In this document: one piece after another, positions 9,205-10,193 of the stretch
How the letters are laid out: every line of letters begins with the position of its first letter
Position numbering within the stretch: position 1 is the first letter of the stretch
DNA from: Spirogloea muscicola
Lineage: Eukaryota > Streptophyta > Zygnematophyceae > Spirogloeales > Spirogloeaceae
Direction: 5' to 3'
Assembly: GCA_009602725.1 (NCBI GenBank)
Contig: WELB01000127.1
Span: 402,831 to 413,023, forward strand
Length of the DNA stretch: 10,193 bases
Made by a program: the position numbers and the translations under genes
The notes under the pieces: model-generated
Seen by the model: the letters and a program-made list of their open reading frames with translations, nothing else
Databases searched by the model: none
Told to the model about the DNA's origin: nothing

Positions 9205-10193
9205 TTGTACCGCTCCTTAAGTATGGAGATGTGGTGGGCTGCAGCTTCACGTGAGGCCGGATTATTATCCACATAAATATACTGCGCAATTCGGTAGCGG
9301 CTGCGCAACAAACCCGCCAACCCTGCGGCGCTGCCTCCAAACAACTCTAGTACCACTAATCCCTGCTCTCCAAACTCGAAAGGGATAACTCCGGCGTAGA
9401 ATCTCCTATCTTCGGCTGCCTCTTCATTTTGTCCTGGGTTGGTCATCGAAACATTGAAAGTTTTGAATGTCCATGCTTCCTCCACCCGAATTGCTGCCGT
9501 GGCAGACCAATCTGGTAACATCGCAAGGTACCGTCGGAAATTCTCCTCAACGGTCAACTCTGCCAAGTCCCTGTCACCCAGTCCTGCTGCAGTGAGTGGT
9601 TTCATCATTTTGGCAGGCTGAAGTGCTGCACGTAGAAACGCCGGTGAAATTTCTCTCTTCTGTCCACCTGGTGGATTCTGCGCTGGTGGTGCTGGTGCCG
9701 TTGGTGGTGCAGCAGCAGCAGCAGTAGTAGCAGCAGCAGCAGTGGCAGAAGTAGCAGTAGTAACAGCAGCAGCGGCAGTCGCCGCAGCAGTAGCGATAGC
9801 AGTAGTGGTAGCAACAGCGGCAGTCGCAGCAGCGGCAGTCGCAGCAGCAGTAGCGATAGCAGTAGGTATAGCAGCAGCGGCAGTCGCAGCAGCAGCAGTG
9901 ATAGCAGTAGCAGCTGATGGAACATTGACTAATGGAGCAATAGCTGGTGCATCGGTCGGTGGCGAATTGGCTGGGGGAGTCACATCCTCCATCTCCCTCA
10001 GCTCATCTCTCAGACTGGCCAACTGCTCTTCAGTTGGCTCCTCTGTTCCCTCCAGTCCATTCTCCAATTGCTTCATTAGCTCCTCACTGTCCACAACATC
10101 GTCTGTAGTTGGCACCCCTGCATTGGCCTCAATGTCTGCATTGGCACACGATTTCATCAACGGTAATGGGACAATGTCAGTACCAGCATTTAG
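9141..10193 (-). CDS. Retroelement polyprotein fragment: linker plus cytosine-5 DNA methyltransferase-like domain (partial)
   Basis: The frame is open from the right edge of the window, so its true start lies outside. It begins LNAGTDIVPLPLMKSC, the same linker as the + strand copy, and passes through the Ala/Thr tract to PPAQNPPGG near 9664. It then enters sequence not present in the other copy. That part contains TVEENFRRYLAMLPDW, FYAGVIPFEFGEQ and, at about 9305-9356, VVLELFGGSAAGLAGLL followed by YIYVDNNPASREAAAHHI. This is the layout of methyltransferase motif I (cofactor loop) and motif II. The Pro-Cys catalytic motif IV would come later and is absent, because the domain is cut at the inverted junction around 9186-9205. 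The remaining codons to the stop at 9141 are antisense linker. Established knowledge, from memory: plant and algal retroelements with C5 methyltransferase domains have been reported. Activity is not expected for this truncated piece. Confidence 0.68.
   Translation of the reverse strand, partial: LNAGTDIVPLPLMKSCANADIEANAGVPTTDDVVDSEELMKQLENGLEGTEEPTEEQLASLRDELREMEDVTPPANSPPTDAPAIAPLVNVPSAATAITAAAATAAAAIPTAIATAAATAAAATAAVATTTAIATAAATAAAAVTTATSATAAAATTAAAAAPPTAPAPPAQNPPGGQKREISPAFLRAALQPAKMMKPLTAAGLGDRDLAELTVEENFRRYLAMLPDWSATAAIRVEEAWTFKTFNVSMTNPGQNEEAAEDRRFYAGVIPFEFGEQGLVVLELFGGSAAGLAGLLRSRYRIAQYIYVDNNPASREAAAHHISILKERYNHLVNSALVVLVPLVVQQQQQ
9664..10193 (-). repeat. Right arm of the inverted repeat (cut by window end)
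   Basis: This is the mirror copy of 8675-9204; a position p in one arm pairs with 18868-p in the other. The last base pair of the window still matches, so the arm continues to the right. The arms are separated by 459 bp (9205-9663), which hold the methyltransferase-like segment. Confidence 0.95.
9708..9915 (-). repeat. Mirror copy of the GCT/ACT triplet-rich tract
   Basis: It has the same length as the tract at 8953-9160 with only a few substitutions (for example Asn/Thr and Thr/Pro changes). On the + strand it appears as GCAGCAGTAG-type runs. The lack of length change between the two tracts suggests the duplication is young. Confidence 0.9.

Larger units (their letters stand above)
8357..9220 (+). 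pseudogene. Retroelement polyprotein fragment: retropepsin-like protease plus acidic and Ala/Thr-rich linker
   Basis: The frame is open from after a TGA at 8285-8287 and homology seems to start near 8357. Protease features are NSRILI near 8357-8374, HCMIAELGLD just after, and YDILLGTQFL (8587-8616), the hydrophobic-ILG block of retropepsins, followed by FGMDFYSEAAWYRPDW. Where the catalytic D-S/T-G should stand, after ILI, the codons read C-S-S next to a nine-C run, so the protease is probably dead or the base run is wrong. From 8705 comes an acidic segment (EELMKQLENGLEGTEEPTEE) and then a long Ala/Thr tract. The match to the - strand copy stops at 9204 and the frame ends at TAA 9218-9220. 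No gag or reverse transcriptase is attached, so this is a fragment. Confidence 0.72.
8357..10193. mobile_element. Rearranged, probably Ty3/gypsy-like LTR-retroelement with protease and methyltransferase segments
   Basis: The + strand reads protease then linker (8357-9204). The - strand reads the same linker then a methyltransferase-like domain (10193 down to about 9186). The shared linker forms the arms of a head-to-head inverted repeat. No reverse transcriptase, integrase, gag or LTR is present in the window, so element class is inferred from the protease and from the domain order. The element continues past the right edge. Confidence 0.7.

Noticed and set aside
8943-9254. Leu-rich + strand frame resembling a membrane protein
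   Set aside because: It is the out-of-frame reading of the GCT/ACT triplet tract; the same artefact appears on the - strand at 9605-9925.

Overview
The window looks like nuclear DNA of a green alga (Chlorophyta). The evidence is a gene split into many short exons by introns of about 110-320 bp, all ending in CAG, several with pyrimidine-rich tracts. Its product is a fused FAD-oxidoreductase/cyclopropane-fatty-acid synthase of the plant and algal type, and degraded retroelement sequence lies downstream. I cannot name the species.

Positions 1-3912 (+ strand) hold the 3' part of one gene. I can thread twelve exons (171-362, 527-555, 702-1085, 1200-1258, 1413-1536, 1744-1806, 1938-1997, 2200-2435, 2551-2781, 3019-3099, 3419-3524, 3814-3912) into one open frame of 553 codons plus a stop. 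The frame is kept at every junction. It encodes the tail of an amine-oxidase-like FAD domain followed by a complete SAM-dependent cyclopropane fatty acid synthase domain. The start codon and most of the FAD domain lie left of the window. One intron (1998-2199) appears to use a GC donor.

Positions 3913 to about 8350 contain no gene I can defend. This stretch includes a short direct repeat (3941-3991), a set of short unrecognised ORFs with at best a faint helicase flavour (4124-4902), a GC-rich island (about 6300-6720), and a degenerate repeat family with direct and inverted copies (6907-7985).

Positions about 8357-10193 are a rearranged LTR-retroelement, probably Ty3/gypsy-like. On the + strand, a retropepsin-like protease fragment runs into an acidic and then Ala/Thr-rich linker. 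On the - strand, a 98.5% identical copy of the same linker runs into a domain that looks like the N-terminal part of a cytosine-5 DNA methyltransferase. The two linker copies form a head-to-head inverted repeat (8675-9204 and 9664-10193, 530 bp each, 8 mismatches by eye, no gaps) around a 459-bp spacer carrying the methyltransferase piece. Together the arms imply a parent polyprotein ordered protease - linker - methyltransferase. This retroelement-borne methyltransferase and its snap-back arrangement are the most interesting part of the window.
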